From the NCBI GenBank assembly GCA_032716605.1, contig CM064517.1:25063308-25127307 (forward strand): 64,000 nt of DNA, given 5' to 3'. Of this stretch, positions 1-8,152 are shown piece after piece (position 1 is the first letter of the stretch; the number at the start of each line of letters is the position of its first letter). The notes beneath the pieces are model-generated. The model was not told the origin of the DNA, did not search any database, and saw only the letters and a program-made list of their open reading frames with translations. This stretch comes from Paralithodes platypus (Eukaryota; Arthropoda; Malacostraca; Decapoda; Lithodidae). Made by a program: the position numbers and the translations under genes.

Positions 1-2
1 CG

Positions 3-176
3 TGCGTGAATGTCTCTGTGTTGACGTTGGGTGCTGTAGCTTGTAACCGAGCCTACGCGGTCCTCCTGCCCCTCCGTGCCCACCAGTCCCCCGGCAGGCC
101 CCTTCTGCTGCTCCTACTGCTGTGGGTCATCTCCTTCGCTGTGGCCTTCCCTGGGTTCCAAGTTAGGGACATTCAG
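3..176 (+). CDS. Class A GPCR, partial exon (TM3-TM4)
   Basis: Leftmost visible exon of a rhodopsin-like receptor; it runs off the left edge, so TM1, TM2 and the start codon are missing. Read in the frame opening at position 3 it gives about 58 residues. Residues 1-24 form TM3 (NVSVLTLGAVA) ending in the site where DRY is expected, here C-N-R at 42-50, followed by AYAVLLPL. A leucine-rich TM4 follows with its conserved Trp (LLLLWVISFAVAFPGF). I place the donor at CAG|gtctat (176/177, phase 0); CAA|gttagg at 161/162, also phase 0, is an alternative that would remove five residues from extracellular loop 2. The protein should sit in the plasma membrane and couple to G proteins. The TM6/TM7 motifs in later exons suggest a peptide-receptor-like member, but I cannot name the ligand. 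Confidence 0.85.
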
Positions 177-681
177 GTCTATGTGGTGGGTGGCAATTGT
201 CTGACTTTGTGGAATGGTGGGAAAAGTGGAATGAGTGGATGTGCTGTGGAGGGATGGTGAGAGGTCTGACTTATTTCTGGCTCTCTTCATGGCTATCAGT
301 TTTCTGTCTTTTATATTTTGTGTATATATATACGGTATATATTTATATTTATTTATTTATTTATTTATTTATTTTATTTATTTATTATACTTTTGTTTTC
401 TGTCCATATATACTGTATATGATAGCATAGGACACCATAATAACCGATGAACAAAAATCACGTAGACAGGTTGGGACATCCAAATTATCCTTGCCTGACC
501 TTATGATTATGTAGACCGATAATTGAAATATTACTCTCGCAAAAATATAATTAGATTCAGGCATATTTTCAATTACGCCTAATATTTTACAACTCTTTTA
601 TGACCTGCCGTGCTCCCTGGTGACCTGCCGTGCTCCCTGGTGACCCGCCGTGCTCCCTGGTGACCCGCCGTGCCCTAACAG
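177..681 (+). other. GPCR intron (TM4/ECL2)
   Basis: Non-coding, AT-rich. A TTTA/TATT simple-sequence stretch lies at about 325-415. The 3' end is occupied by a 20-bp minisatellite that runs to within a few bases of the acceptor AG at 680-681. Confidence 0.7.
601..673 (+). repeat. 20-bp minisatellite at a 3' splice site
   Basis: Three complete units and a partial fourth of TGACCYGCCGTGCTCCCTGG. The last, shortened unit runs into CCTAACAG, the acceptor of the next GPCR exon, so the repeat itself supplies the sequence where the pyrimidine tract and branch point should be. Confidence 0.9.
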
Positions 682-762
682 TGGAGTGACATAGTGGAGG
701 TGCAGTGTACGGACGTGTTGTGCCACTGGTCACCCTCCGCCTATCTCACCTACAGGCTCGTG
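682..762 (+). CDS. Class A GPCR, ECL2/start of TM5 exon
   Basis: An 81-nt phase 0/0 exon coding WSDIVEVQC-TDVLCHWSPS-AYLTYRLV. The VQC cysteine is the expected extracellular-loop-2 partner of the TM3 disulfide, and AYLTYRLV leads into TM5 in the next exon. The acceptor is taacag at 676-681. The donor is GTG|gtcagt at 762/763; a phase-neutral alternative lies three bases earlier. It is too short to stand out as an open frame and was found from splice sites and reading-frame continuity. Confidence 0.75.
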
Positions 763-877
763 GTCAGTGCTTCTTTAATACTTTATATTTACTGTTTATT
801 TTGCGAAATTTATGAGAACTTCTATCTTTCCAACAGAATCACAGTCATGAAGTGTACAAACTGTGTGGTATAATTCA

Positions 878-1090
878 CTATAGTTCGTTCATTCTAGGTT
901 GGGCCGAAATCATAAACTCTAACCTCTATAACTCAAAAAGTGCTAGAGCAGATGCGCTGTAAATTTCCACAGCTATTCCTTAGCCAACTCTTCTTATGAG
1001 GTAGAAGTATTAGCTTGATTACTCTAGTCCTTTTTGAGTTATGAGAGGTTATAGGTTACGATTTCTGCCCAACCTATGAACAGACTATAG
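878..1090. mobile_element. Palindromic MITE, family F
   Basis: About 213 bp with long inverted ends: CTATAGTTCGTTCATTCTAG on the left is mirrored by the sequence ending CAGACTATAG on the right, and the pairing continues through the GAAATC/GATTTC block. A diverged second copy lies at 31011-31216. Too short to code for a transposase. Confidence 0.75.
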
Positions 1091-1204
1091 TAAGTTTCAA
1101 TAAGTTTCACCCTGAAGTGTGAGCGGGTTAACTTAAAATGCCAGAATATGTGTGAATAATTTAGTCCTGTTCATTGTTTAAAGGATGCAACCCTATAACT
1201 CCCA

Positions 1205-1312
1205 TACAAAGGACTGGGGTTCTTGAAAAGGGGCTCCAGTCCTGACGCTATTCTTGCCTTACAGGCTTAATAATCCAGAAGGGTTGATAGCCTCTGAAGT
1301 CCTATTTTAACA
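1205..1312 (-). repeat. Interspersed repeat H (uninterrupted copy)
   Basis: Reverse complement of the repeat at 31926-32042 and at 22697-23027 (CTTCAGAGGCTATCAACCCT, then GGATTATTAAGCC). Its internal TTAA at 1267-1270 is the site that carries a MITE in the 22.7-kb copy. Confidence 0.75.
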
Positions 1313-1440
1313 AACTAACTTTCATACATTCTTCTAACTCCCTGCTTATACCCTTGGGCAGGGTTACCAAATCAAAACATATCTCCTGGATATGGCTAGA
1401 ATTCATGTTGCTACATGTGGAAATGTGCCGCTAGATCAAA

Positions 1441-1770
1441 GGTAAGGGGAGATGGATCGTTTTTCTGGTCCCCTTTCTCCCTCGTGTTAAGGCCCATTTG
1501 TTTTGAGATTATAAGACTTGCGGCCCTTGAGATTGGCGATTATAACACCTTTCGCCCCATTTCGTTGTCAATTTTAAGACTTTTTGTGCTATTTAGGTGT
1601 CGATTTTTTCCTGGCAGCAAAAGCGAGCCTGAAATTTTAAGAGGAAGGGGCCTTCGGCCGAGACATTTTTCTACCGACAAATGTAAAAATTTATCTTACT
1701 TTATCAAACTTAGGGGGTGTTTTTCTAAGTTTGATAGAGGTTTTGAGAGCAAACTAAACCCCCTCCTTAA
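1441..1770 (+). mobile_element. TTAA element, family C
   Basis: Family C copy with the usual order of landmarks: left end (g)taaggggag, CCCCTTTCTCCCTCGTG, TTTTGAGATTATAAGACTT, GGTGTCGATTTTTTCCTGG, a CTTCGGCCG hairpin, a truncated 3' part, right end CCTCCTTAA at 1762-1770. Lies in a GPCR intron. No coding capacity. Confidence 0.8.
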
Positions 1771-1845
1771 ACCATTGAGCCGAACCAGTAAATTATGCTG
1801 CAATATACCGTCTGGGCTCCCTTAACTCCTTACTTGTACCCGCAG

Positions 1846-2040
1846 GTGTTGTGCGTGATGTTCTTCGTGCCCGGTGTGGTGCTGGTGGTGGGGTACACTG
1901 TTATAGTGGTGAAACTGTGGTGTGCTAGGAGGTCCCCCAGGTCATCGTCACCCCCACCCAGGGACCCAGGACGACGCCGCCGGGCCCCCTTCTTCTCACC
2001 CTCGGCATCCTCCTCACCACACTCCAGGACCAGGCGCAAG
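1846..2040 (+). CDS. Class A GPCR, TM5 and ICL3 exon
   Basis: A 195-nt phase 0/0 exon (acceptor cccgcag at 1839-1845; donor AAG|gtagga at 2040/2041) coding 65 residues. Residues 1-25 are TM5 with the conserved proline (FFVPGVVLV) and tyrosine (GYTVIVVKLW). The rest is a short, strongly basic, Ser/Pro-rich third intracellular loop (CARRSPRSSS, PGRRRRAPFF, SRTRRK). The KLW ending of TM5 is common in peptide receptors. A minus-strand frame over the same bases is a shadow. Confidence 0.9.
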
Positions 2041-2216
2041 GTAGGAAGGTTAGGTTTGGTTGGGCTACTTTTTTGTATTGTACTGATTTTCTTATGTTCA
2101 TTGATTTGTATCAAATTTTATATATGATTAGATTAGATTGTATTGTTAGGCTTATTTCAATGTATAGGCATATCTGTGTAGCCTAAGTATATATAATGTG
2201 TAAGAAATTAATTTTG

Positions 2217-2455
2217 TATGTAAAAGAAGTATACTCCTAAAAATGTTGCAAAAGACAGTAGGATGGCAACACTTTTTGTTGTTATATGCTAGTTAGCAAC
2301 TCACAGATTATTTAGGACGGGTAGTTAAGCCTCACTCTCCCCCTGTTTTTCTTGTATTACCCTGAAGATGTCTTGAGAAAATAGACAAAAGCTTGGTGTT
2401 CCATTGTTTCATTTTTCCTTGCGAGTTTTACTACACAAAGGTATATATTTTGATC
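2217..2455 (+). mobile_element. Penelope-like or hammerhead-like repeat fragment
   Basis: Matches in inverted orientation the block at 15476-15690: shared GGCAACACTTTTTGT, TATATGCTAGTTAGCA, the core CTGAAGATGTCTTGAGA at 2362-2378, and GGTGTTCCA. CTGAAGA followed by a TGTCT/AGACA stem resembles the hammerhead-ribozyme core found in Penelope-like retroelements. In this copy the GAAA box is mutated to AAAA. Family assignment is tentative. Confidence 0.45.
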
Positions 2456-2470
2456 CGTTCCTCTCCCCAG

Positions 2471-2569
2471 ATTGTATTAATGACAGCCATGGTGCTGCTG
2501 GTGTTTGGGTGTTGTTGGGCGCCGCTACACTCTTTCTTACTCTTCGATATCCTCGCTCACCACTCACAG
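2471..2569 (+). CDS. Class A GPCR, TM6 exon
   Basis: A 99-nt phase 0/0 exon between tctccccag (ends 2470) and CAG|gtaaca (2569/2570). The 33 residues form TM6 and the start of extracellular loop 3: IVLMTAMVLLVFGCCWAPLH then SFLLFDILAHHSQ. The FxxCWxP signature (F-G-C-C-W-A-P) is the class A toggle-switch region and is the most diagnostic motif in this gene. Confidence 0.92.
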
Positions 2570-2711
2570 GTAACAAAACATACATACATACATATATACA
2601 CGCACACACCAGTATATGTTATTGAACTGCAAGACAAAAGCTTTTCAGTAGATTGTGACTCAAGTGAGGCTTTCTGGGTGAAATCAAGGATTCACGGTGT
2701 ATGATAGTAAC

Positions 2712-2960
2712 GGGCCGTGGCATGGTCGGTAGGTTGTCTGACTGCTGATCGAAGGGTAGGCAGTTCGATCCCATGCCGTGCCATTGGTAGATAGCAAGAG
2801 TTTAGGCAGCTCGGTCTAGCAATCAAGGGAGTGTACGGCGTTAAAAGCTGCATCATCTGCATCAATGATGAAATCTCGATCTACTAATTACTGGTGAATT
2901 AAGCTGCAGGTTTGAGGACTTTGAAATGAATAAAGATTGTCAATCATCTGTTTACCCATA
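2712..2960 (+). mobile_element. tRNA-derived SINE-like element
   Basis: Starts GGGCCGTGGCATGGTCGGTA (A-box-like) and has GGCAGTTCGATCCC (B-box-like) about 45 nt later. The flanking GGCATGG/CCATGCC pairing mimics an acceptor or arm stem. An unrelated body of roughly 170 bp follows. Inside a GPCR intron. No functional tRNA fold is claimed. Confidence 0.5.
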
Positions 2961-2994
2961 CACCCACCTCATTCATTCATCCATGTCCCTGCAG

Positions 2995-3169
2995 CAGCGT
3001 CAGTGGATGGAGCCCGCACTGTTCTGGGCCAACCTGCTGGGGTACCTTAACTCCGCCCTCAACCCCATCCTGTACTGGGGTTTCAGTGAGAACTTCCGGA
3101 AGGGTCTCGTGGGGCTGGTGTCCCGGGCTGGGGGCAGGGGGGGCAGCAGCAACAGCAGGAGTAGGGGAG
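2995..3169 (+). CDS. Class A GPCR, TM7 and helix 8 exon
   Basis: Starts after ccctgcag (AG at 2993-2994; a NAGNAG alternative at 2998 would drop one Gln) and ends at GGAG|gtcagt (3169/3170, phase 1). It codes QRQWMEPALFWANLLGYLNS then ALNPILYWGFSENFRKGL. TM7 carries NPILY, matching NPxxY, and ENFRKGL is the expected helix 8. A Gly/Ser/Arg-rich linker follows (GGRGGSSNSRSRGG). The phase-1 donor fits exactly the 5012 acceptor, where the split codon becomes GAA. The open frame past 3169 runs into a TTTA-rich intron and should be ignored. Confidence 0.92.
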
Positions 3170-4303
3170 GTCAGTACTACGGGAGTTTTACCTTTAGTAG
3201 TGTTAACCCTTTCAGTACTGGGCTGCTAGGATTTATTTTATGTTTTCATTTATGTATTTTATTTATTTATTTTATTTTATGTATTAATTTATTTATTTTA
3301 TTTTTATTTATTCGTTTATATTTTATTTTTATTTTTTTTTATTTTTTTGGGGGGGCGGCTACCATTAAATTATTTTATACAGTTTAGGAAGGGCCATCAT
3401 TTGCCGATTTTATACAGTTTAGGAAGGGCCTCGAGGAACCAACGGAATATTACATTTGACTTGATTTCGACAGGTCTTTCATAAGTGAAAACAATGTTTT
3501 ATGATAGCCAAAGTTCAATTATAATATACAACTTTGTATACTGAAAAGGTTACTGTTTCCACCTGTTTTTGGTTACAAGATATTGTTTGTATTGGTTTTA
3601 AATTGGAGTATTATAGCTGGATGTTATTTAGGCATTTTTGGATGAGAGCTTGGGATTATTGTGGATTATAAAAACAGTAATATTAGGTTTTGGTGTTTTT
3701 ATAACGGGTTTAACTCATTCTTATATTTCATTAGATCATATATGCATGCGTCATATATACAATGCTTATATACATGTATAACTGTACTAATTGGACATAA
3801 AGATGAAATTAATGTAAATACCTGTAATACATACATAGGAAGACTGATAACATAATATATACAATGGTACTAAACTATGGTTTAATTAAAATGTAAAACT
3901 TACAAACTAAACAAACCAAAATTGGGACAAGGACAATATAAAGTCAAATTAAATTATCAAAATCGCTATGTGGAAACAACGTTTACTAAAATGAAAATTA
4001 TTAAATAAAAGAACACAATCCACCACATAGGGTATACAAATAGGTATACAAATATTGTTTAAGTATCTCTGAACTGAACTACTCTCTCTCTGTTTAATTG
4101 GCCGTTGACCAAAATTATCTACCCATGTATGTAATTTCTGACAGTCGTGTACGTTTACCAATGTGTACGTGTTGTGTATTGTATTATATCGCTGTGTGTC
4201 GTATTGTATTATATCGCTGTGTATTGTATTGTATCTTGTATTGTATTGCATCGTGTTGTTATATTGTATCCTATTGTATTGTTTTGCATATGAATCTCAA
4301 TGT

Positions 4304-4515
4304 TAAGGCGGTGTCACACGTGCACATTTTCCGGCTATTTTCGATGAGCAAGTTTTTCCTGGTGCTATTTTTATGTTCTTTCGCGTTGAAATTGGAAACT
4401 AGATCGAAGATAGATTATGTTAAATACTTTAATTCTTATGGATCTTATTTTTTGAAGCTGCCAGACAACAATTGCCCTTAGAAATTATCGGAAAATCGCT
4501 TGTGTGACACCGGAA
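4304..4515. mobile_element. Short TIR element (Harbinger-like MITE)
   Basis: Left end GGCGGTGTCACACGTGCACA and right end read inward on the other strand CGGTGTCACACAAGCG; both continue into ATTTTCCG. About 210 bp, non-coding. The GGCG/GGCC-rich terminus and flanking TTA/TAA fit a PIF/Harbinger-type MITE, but the target duplication is not clean. Confidence 0.5.
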
Positions 4516-4849
4516 TTTATGCTGCATGATTTAGGCGATGTTAGACAAGCGTTTTTCATCAATTTCAGCAATATTTTTTCTGGCAATATTTTGGGTCTAT
4601 GTCTTATTTGCCCGCAACTAAATTGAATGTTGACTTATTTAAGTGGCTGGTATCTTATAATAGTGTTTTACTCTGTTAGTTGAGTCTGTCTCTGTATAAC
4701 CTTTCAGCTACAACGTTCCCCTGGGTGCTGGAGCTTGTGCTGAAAGGGAAATGAAGGATACAAAATTATAATATAATACATATACTGTACTGTAATACTG
4801 TAAATACAGCACTTCATTTTTCAGCCACTTATCGTCACCCACTCACTCT

Positions 4850-4985
4850 GTCAATCACTCACTGGTAATGATACTGTCAATCACTCATTCTGTTAATCAC
4901 TCATTCTGTTAATCACTCATTCTGTTAATCACTCACTCTGTCAATCACACACCCTGTCAATCATTCTTTCAAGCAATCACCCACT
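4850..4985. repeat. 16-bp tandem repeat AATCACTCATTCTGTT
   Basis: Degenerate tandem units of AATCACTCATTCTGTT/C ending in a C-rich stretch that supplies the pyrimidine tract of the acceptor at 5010-5011. Confidence 0.75.
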
Positions 4986-5011
4986 CTGCCACCCACCCAC
5001 TCTTCCCACAG

Positions 5012-6045
5012 AAGGGCGTCAGCGTCCACCCTCTGGCACCACCCTGCTCTCCCGCATCTCCCGACAGACCTCCTCCTCCCTCTCCCGCAAGTCCTCTGGC
5101 CGCACCTCAACCTCCAACAAGACTACAGAGGCCAACAAAAAAGTTTCGGAGGCCGCAACAAGGGATTTAGAGGTCACACAAAAGGGTTCGGGCTGCACAA
5201 GAAAGGACTCCGACTATGCAAGAAGAGGCTCAGATTGCACAAGAAAGGGTACAGACTTAGCAAGAAAGGGTTTGGACTTCACAAGAGACGGATCCGACTA
5301 CAAAGGACGAGGGTCGCCATTCCCAAGAAGAGCTTCGAACTCCAGATTTGTCATTAGTGATTCAAACATGTTCAAGCACTCTGATTCCTCTAGCGTAAGT
5401 CCGAATTCGCCCAAATTATTCGCCTCCCTGAATGGAAAGTCCAACTTCAAGAGAAAGATTTCAGATTCGACCCATAACATTCTTGAGCCTTCCACTCTTA
5501 GGCTTATCGATTCCTCATCAGACCCAAATGCGGAATCTATTGTTTTGACTATGAGCCCGAACCATTGGAATCATGAATTTTCCTGCAGAAACTTAGATGC
5601 TAACAAACGTATGGCTTTCGATTCTTCCATTCCTTTGATTACCGATTCTAGTTTGAAAGATATTGACAGGGCATCTAGTAAAGTTTCAGGTCCCTGTCCT
5701 CAAATTTCCACTGAATTCTCTTTTGGTGATCCATGCAATCTTGAACGTGATCAATCTGACAGAGATAAGCTTCAATTACTGAGTTGCAAAACAAGCAAAA
5801 TAACCAAGAATAAAGCTGAGGAGTTGGAAGGTGTAAACATATATGATAATGATGATGACGACGATTTTATCTTAAGAAATGAAGCAGAAATCGATGATAG
5901 TAGTTTTGAAAAAGTCACAGTAGGGACGGAATTTGAACCCCCAATAGAAAACCTGGCAAGTATTGAGGCACCCGATGCTCTCCAGGTGAAGATACAAAAC
6001 AATGATATTACCAGTTCACTTAAAAGACCAGAACTACTGCCATAA
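5012..6045 (+). CDS. Class A GPCR, C-terminal tail exon
   Basis: The terminal exon begins after cttcccacag (AG 5010-5011); its first two bases complete a codon split with 3169. It codes about 343 residues and stops at TAA 6043-6045. Order: a Ser/Arg stretch (TLLSRISRQTSSSLSRKSSG); about twelve 7-residue repeats (5110-5361) with units such as CTRKDSD, YARRGSD, CTRKGTD and FPRRASN; a Ser/Asn-rich region with FKRKISDS; an acidic cluster (YDNDDDDDF, 5845-5868); and a hydrophilic end. A tail this long is unusual in class A. Its RKxS/RRxS sites look like basophilic-kinase (PKA/PKC-type) substrates that could recruit arrestin, which is inference. A shifted open frame with similar composition continues to 6364, so the true C-terminus may differ. 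Confidence 0.85.
5110..5361 (+). repeat. 21-bp coding minisatellite (12 units)
   Basis: Twelve in-register 21-bp units. The central ones follow TRCACAAGAAAGGGTTCGGAC loosely; the outer ones are more diverged. Because 21 is a multiple of three, each unit codes seven residues: hydrophobic-[T/A]-[R/K]-[K/R]-G-[S/T]-[D/E/N]. Confidence 0.85.
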
Positions 6046-6364
6046 GAACAGGGAAAATCTTAGTAGTCCTGAACAGCCCAGCAAGAATCTAGTCATTAAA
6101 AACATCAAGATTCCCGCAGTGACCAACTCAAATATAATTGCTAGTCGGTCAGTTGCCTACCCTAGCTCAAAACAAATTAATCCGGGAAGTTCCAAATTGA
6201 ACAAGTACGTCGTTTTTCCCCATGTTCAATACTTCCAAACAAGAACACCGAACATGAATGAACAGTCCCATCCCGTCAGTGGTTTGCCTCTCATACGGAA
6301 TACGCGGATTCCAGAAAATTTGCCGAGTAACGATGGCAAACCCGGGCGAGTGGACAGCGTGTGA
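6032..6364 (+). CDS. Out-of-frame continuation of the GPCR tail
   Basis: A frame shifted by one base from the tail exon stays open from 5990 to TGA 6362-6364 and reads like protein (KNRENLSSPEQPSKNLVIKN, later SKLNKYVVFPHVQYF), with the Ser/Asn/Pro-rich style of the upstream tail. Two explanations fit: a one-base indel between 5990 and 6043, or a very short intron from CAG|gtgaag (5985/5986) to an AG at 6030-6031. The latter restores the frame exactly but its acceptor has no pyrimidine tract. It could also be chance. Confidence 0.35.
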   Translation, partial: NYCHKNRENLSSPEQPSKNLVIKNIKIPAVTNSNIIASRSVAYPSSKQINPGSSKLNKYVVFPHVQYFQTRTPNMNEQSHPVSGLPLIRNTRIPENLPSNDGKPGRVDSV

Positions 6365-6384
6365 AAGAAAATGAAACAGTTGTG

Positions 6385-6560
6385 AGCATTAATAAAGTTG
6401 AACCTGCTTGAACCTTTAAGCCAAGTTCTGAAGTATCTTGGGATATATTAAAGCATGGTACAGTCATGAACACTAATAAGGTTAGACCCATTGGAATCTA
6501 TCAACCTTTAAAGCCAAGTTCTGGATATATTGACTAACGTACTGTACAGTCACGAGCATA
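6385..6560 (+). repeat. Imperfect tandem duplication, about 85 bp
   Basis: ATTAATAAAGTTGAACC... and AACCTTTAAGCCAAGTTCTG recur one unit downstream (AACCTTTAAAGCCAAGTTCTG), with CAGTCATGAACA/CAGTCACGAGCA marking each unit end. Non-coding. Confidence 0.6.
6391..6396 (+). terminator. Candidate polyadenylation signal
   Basis: AATAAA 345 bases after the GPCR stop and 27 bases after the end of the shifted frame. In AT-rich DNA this hexamer is frequent, so it is suggestive only. The 6937-7388 array supplies 15 more. Confidence 0.3.
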
Positions 6561-6769
6561 AATTCTGCTACACCACTCAGATAAAGTTCTCCCCTTCATT
6601 TCGAGAGGTATTTCTAAAATGACATTTCAAACCCACAACAATTTCTTTATTTCATTCTAACTACCATCAGACGATTATAATCAACTTAGTATAAACATTT
6701 CGTGATGAAGGAGTTGACGTCATCTGGTTGATGTCGCAGTATTTATACTCGTGACTGTACCTTGAATTT

Positions 6770-6848
6770 GGCTCTCTTTCAACTATAGGGGGGGGGGGGA
6801 TGCTTGTTACAGGCAGCTTTTTGTCTCCTTCATACACATAGAAACAAA
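6770..6848 (+). mobile_element. LINE 3' end remnant
   Basis: GAATTTGGCTCTCTTTCAAC through GTTACAGGCAGC and TTTTGTCTCCTTCATACACA matches the last 75 bp of the LINE tails at 18545-18925 and 20868-21160. A poly-G run interrupts it. Confidence 0.6.
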
Positions 6849-6936
6849 CAATCTGGGATACTTTATACCATTACATTGTCTCGTTTGGGTTTCATACGGA
6901 TTCAAATGGGTGCATTTCTATTAACGCTCACAAATG

Positions 6937-7388
6937 TACAATAAAATATATTAGCTACAGTGTATGGACAATAAAATATATTAGCTACAGTGTATGGATA
7001 ATAAAATATATTAGCTACAGTGTATGGACAATAAAATATATTAGCTACAGTGTATGTACAATAAAATATATTAGCTACAGTGTATGGATAATAAAATATA
7101 TTAGCTACAGTGTATGGATAATAAAATATATTAGCTACAGTGTATGGATAATAAAATATATTAGCTACAGTGTATGGACAATAAAATATTAGCTACAGTG
7201 TATGGATAATAAAATATATTAGCTACAGTGTATGGACAATAAAATATATTAGCTACAGTGTATGGATAATAAAATATATTAGCTACAGTGTATGGACAAT
7301 AAAATATATTAGCTACAGTGTATGGACAATAAAATACATTAGCTACAGTGTATGGACAATAAAATATATTAGCTACAGTGTATATATA
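6937..7388 (+). repeat. 30-bp minisatellite, 15 copies, AATAAA in each
   Basis: Fifteen near-identical copies of GGAYAATAAAATATATTAGC plus TACAGTGTAT. One copy is short by two bases. Each unit holds AATAAA preceded by TGTA about ten bases upstream. Lies downstream of the GPCR on its sense strand. Confidence 0.95.
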
Positions 7389-7632
7389 TAATATTGTTCA
7401 AAGAGGCTATATAATAGTTAGCAGTAATCGTGCCCCCATATTCATCATCTTTACAATTCGTATCTGGGTAGCTATAATATAGTCGATGTGTCATATATAT
7501 TGAATGTTGTCGGATAATTTCCATGTACTGTACAGTATAATTGAAATTTATCAAAAAAGCAGTTTGCCAAAGGATAGACATTACTATAGAATTACCATAC
7601 TATCATATATTGTAAATATATGTTTATTATAT
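7389..7632. other. AT-rich spacer
   Basis: Nothing recognisable apart from (TA)n and AT-rich unique sequence. Confidence 0.5.
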
Positions 7633-8152
7633 TGTTGTTGTTGTTGTTCCCCAAGCTGCCTGGCCGAACAGCCCCGAAGCCCAGAGCAAAGCCAAGGCCA
7701 CAACCGAGCGCCCCCACAGAACTCTCCCTGCTTACCACAATAAAGCCTGGGTGACCGAAGCCACTCCATGGCGGGGAGCTGAGGAGGGTGCGGAAATGCC
7801 AGGGAAACCAAAGCCCCACCCAGGGCCCTGTGCCCCTCAGCAATTATGAAGAGAAAGTTGAGGGGCAAAGGGAAAATGTGACGCTTTCGCTTCCAATCTT
7901 GATAGATTGGGAGGTCAATCCACGGAAGAGGCGCCGTCACTTGAGATCTAGAGAATATATAGGTAAAAGGAACAGTCAGAGTAAGCTATGGGTATGGCAG
8001 AGATCGCTCAGTTCTCACTCTGATAGACCAGCCCATCACCACATGACTAGAACCCAATCCTCTCAGCATAAGCTAGGAAAGGCCCTAGAAAGCCGCCTTT
8101 GGCGAGGGGATAGCTCCCCTATTTCAACCCCTTTCGGGGTTGGGCACCCGCC
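7633..8152 (-). mobile_element. About 520-bp retroelement with (AAC)n tail, copy 1
   Basis: Read on the minus strand it starts GGCGGGTGCCCAACCCC and ends in (AAC)n (seen as GTTGTTGTT at the left). Copies at 13565-13979 and 17905-18427 share the sequence, the tail and (copies 1 and 3) the exact 5' start, which indicates a defined element. A minus-strand frame over the GC-rich middle (WIDLPIYQDWK..., AMEWLRSPRLYCG) is open here and in copy 3 but shifted in copy 2. I do not recognise the family. Confidence 0.75.

Larger units (their letters stand above)
763..1845 (+). other. GPCR intron (TM5), filled with repeats
   Basis: Holds three recognisable repeats: a palindromic element at 878-1090, a minus-strand copy of an interspersed repeat at 1205-1312 and a family C element at 1441-1770. 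No additional exon is seen, and none is needed because flanking phases agree. Confidence 0.7.
3170..5011 (+). other. GPCR intron before the tail exon
   Basis: Contains a T-rich TTTA/TTTAT tract (3230-3350), decayed family A-like sequence around 3370-3430, degenerate TATTGTATTG repeats (4165-4280), a short TIR element (4304-4515), a repeat block near 4680-4790 that recurs at 12390-12490, and 16-bp AATCACTCATTCTGTT repeats (about 4850-4985). No exon is visible and none is required by phase. Confidence 0.65.

Noticed and set aside
3661..4481. Open frames within the last GPCR intron
   Set aside because: AT-rich or TATTGTATTG repeat; splice phases on both sides already fit without an exon here.
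6937..7388. CRISPR-like array (and other regular arrays in the window)
   Set aside because: Units are directly tandem with no unique spacers, in a eukaryotic context with introns and SINEs.
7584..7940. Conserved minus-strand protein shared by three loci
   Set aside because: The frame belongs to a repeated element and is shifted in one copy; openness is explained by GC-rich composition.
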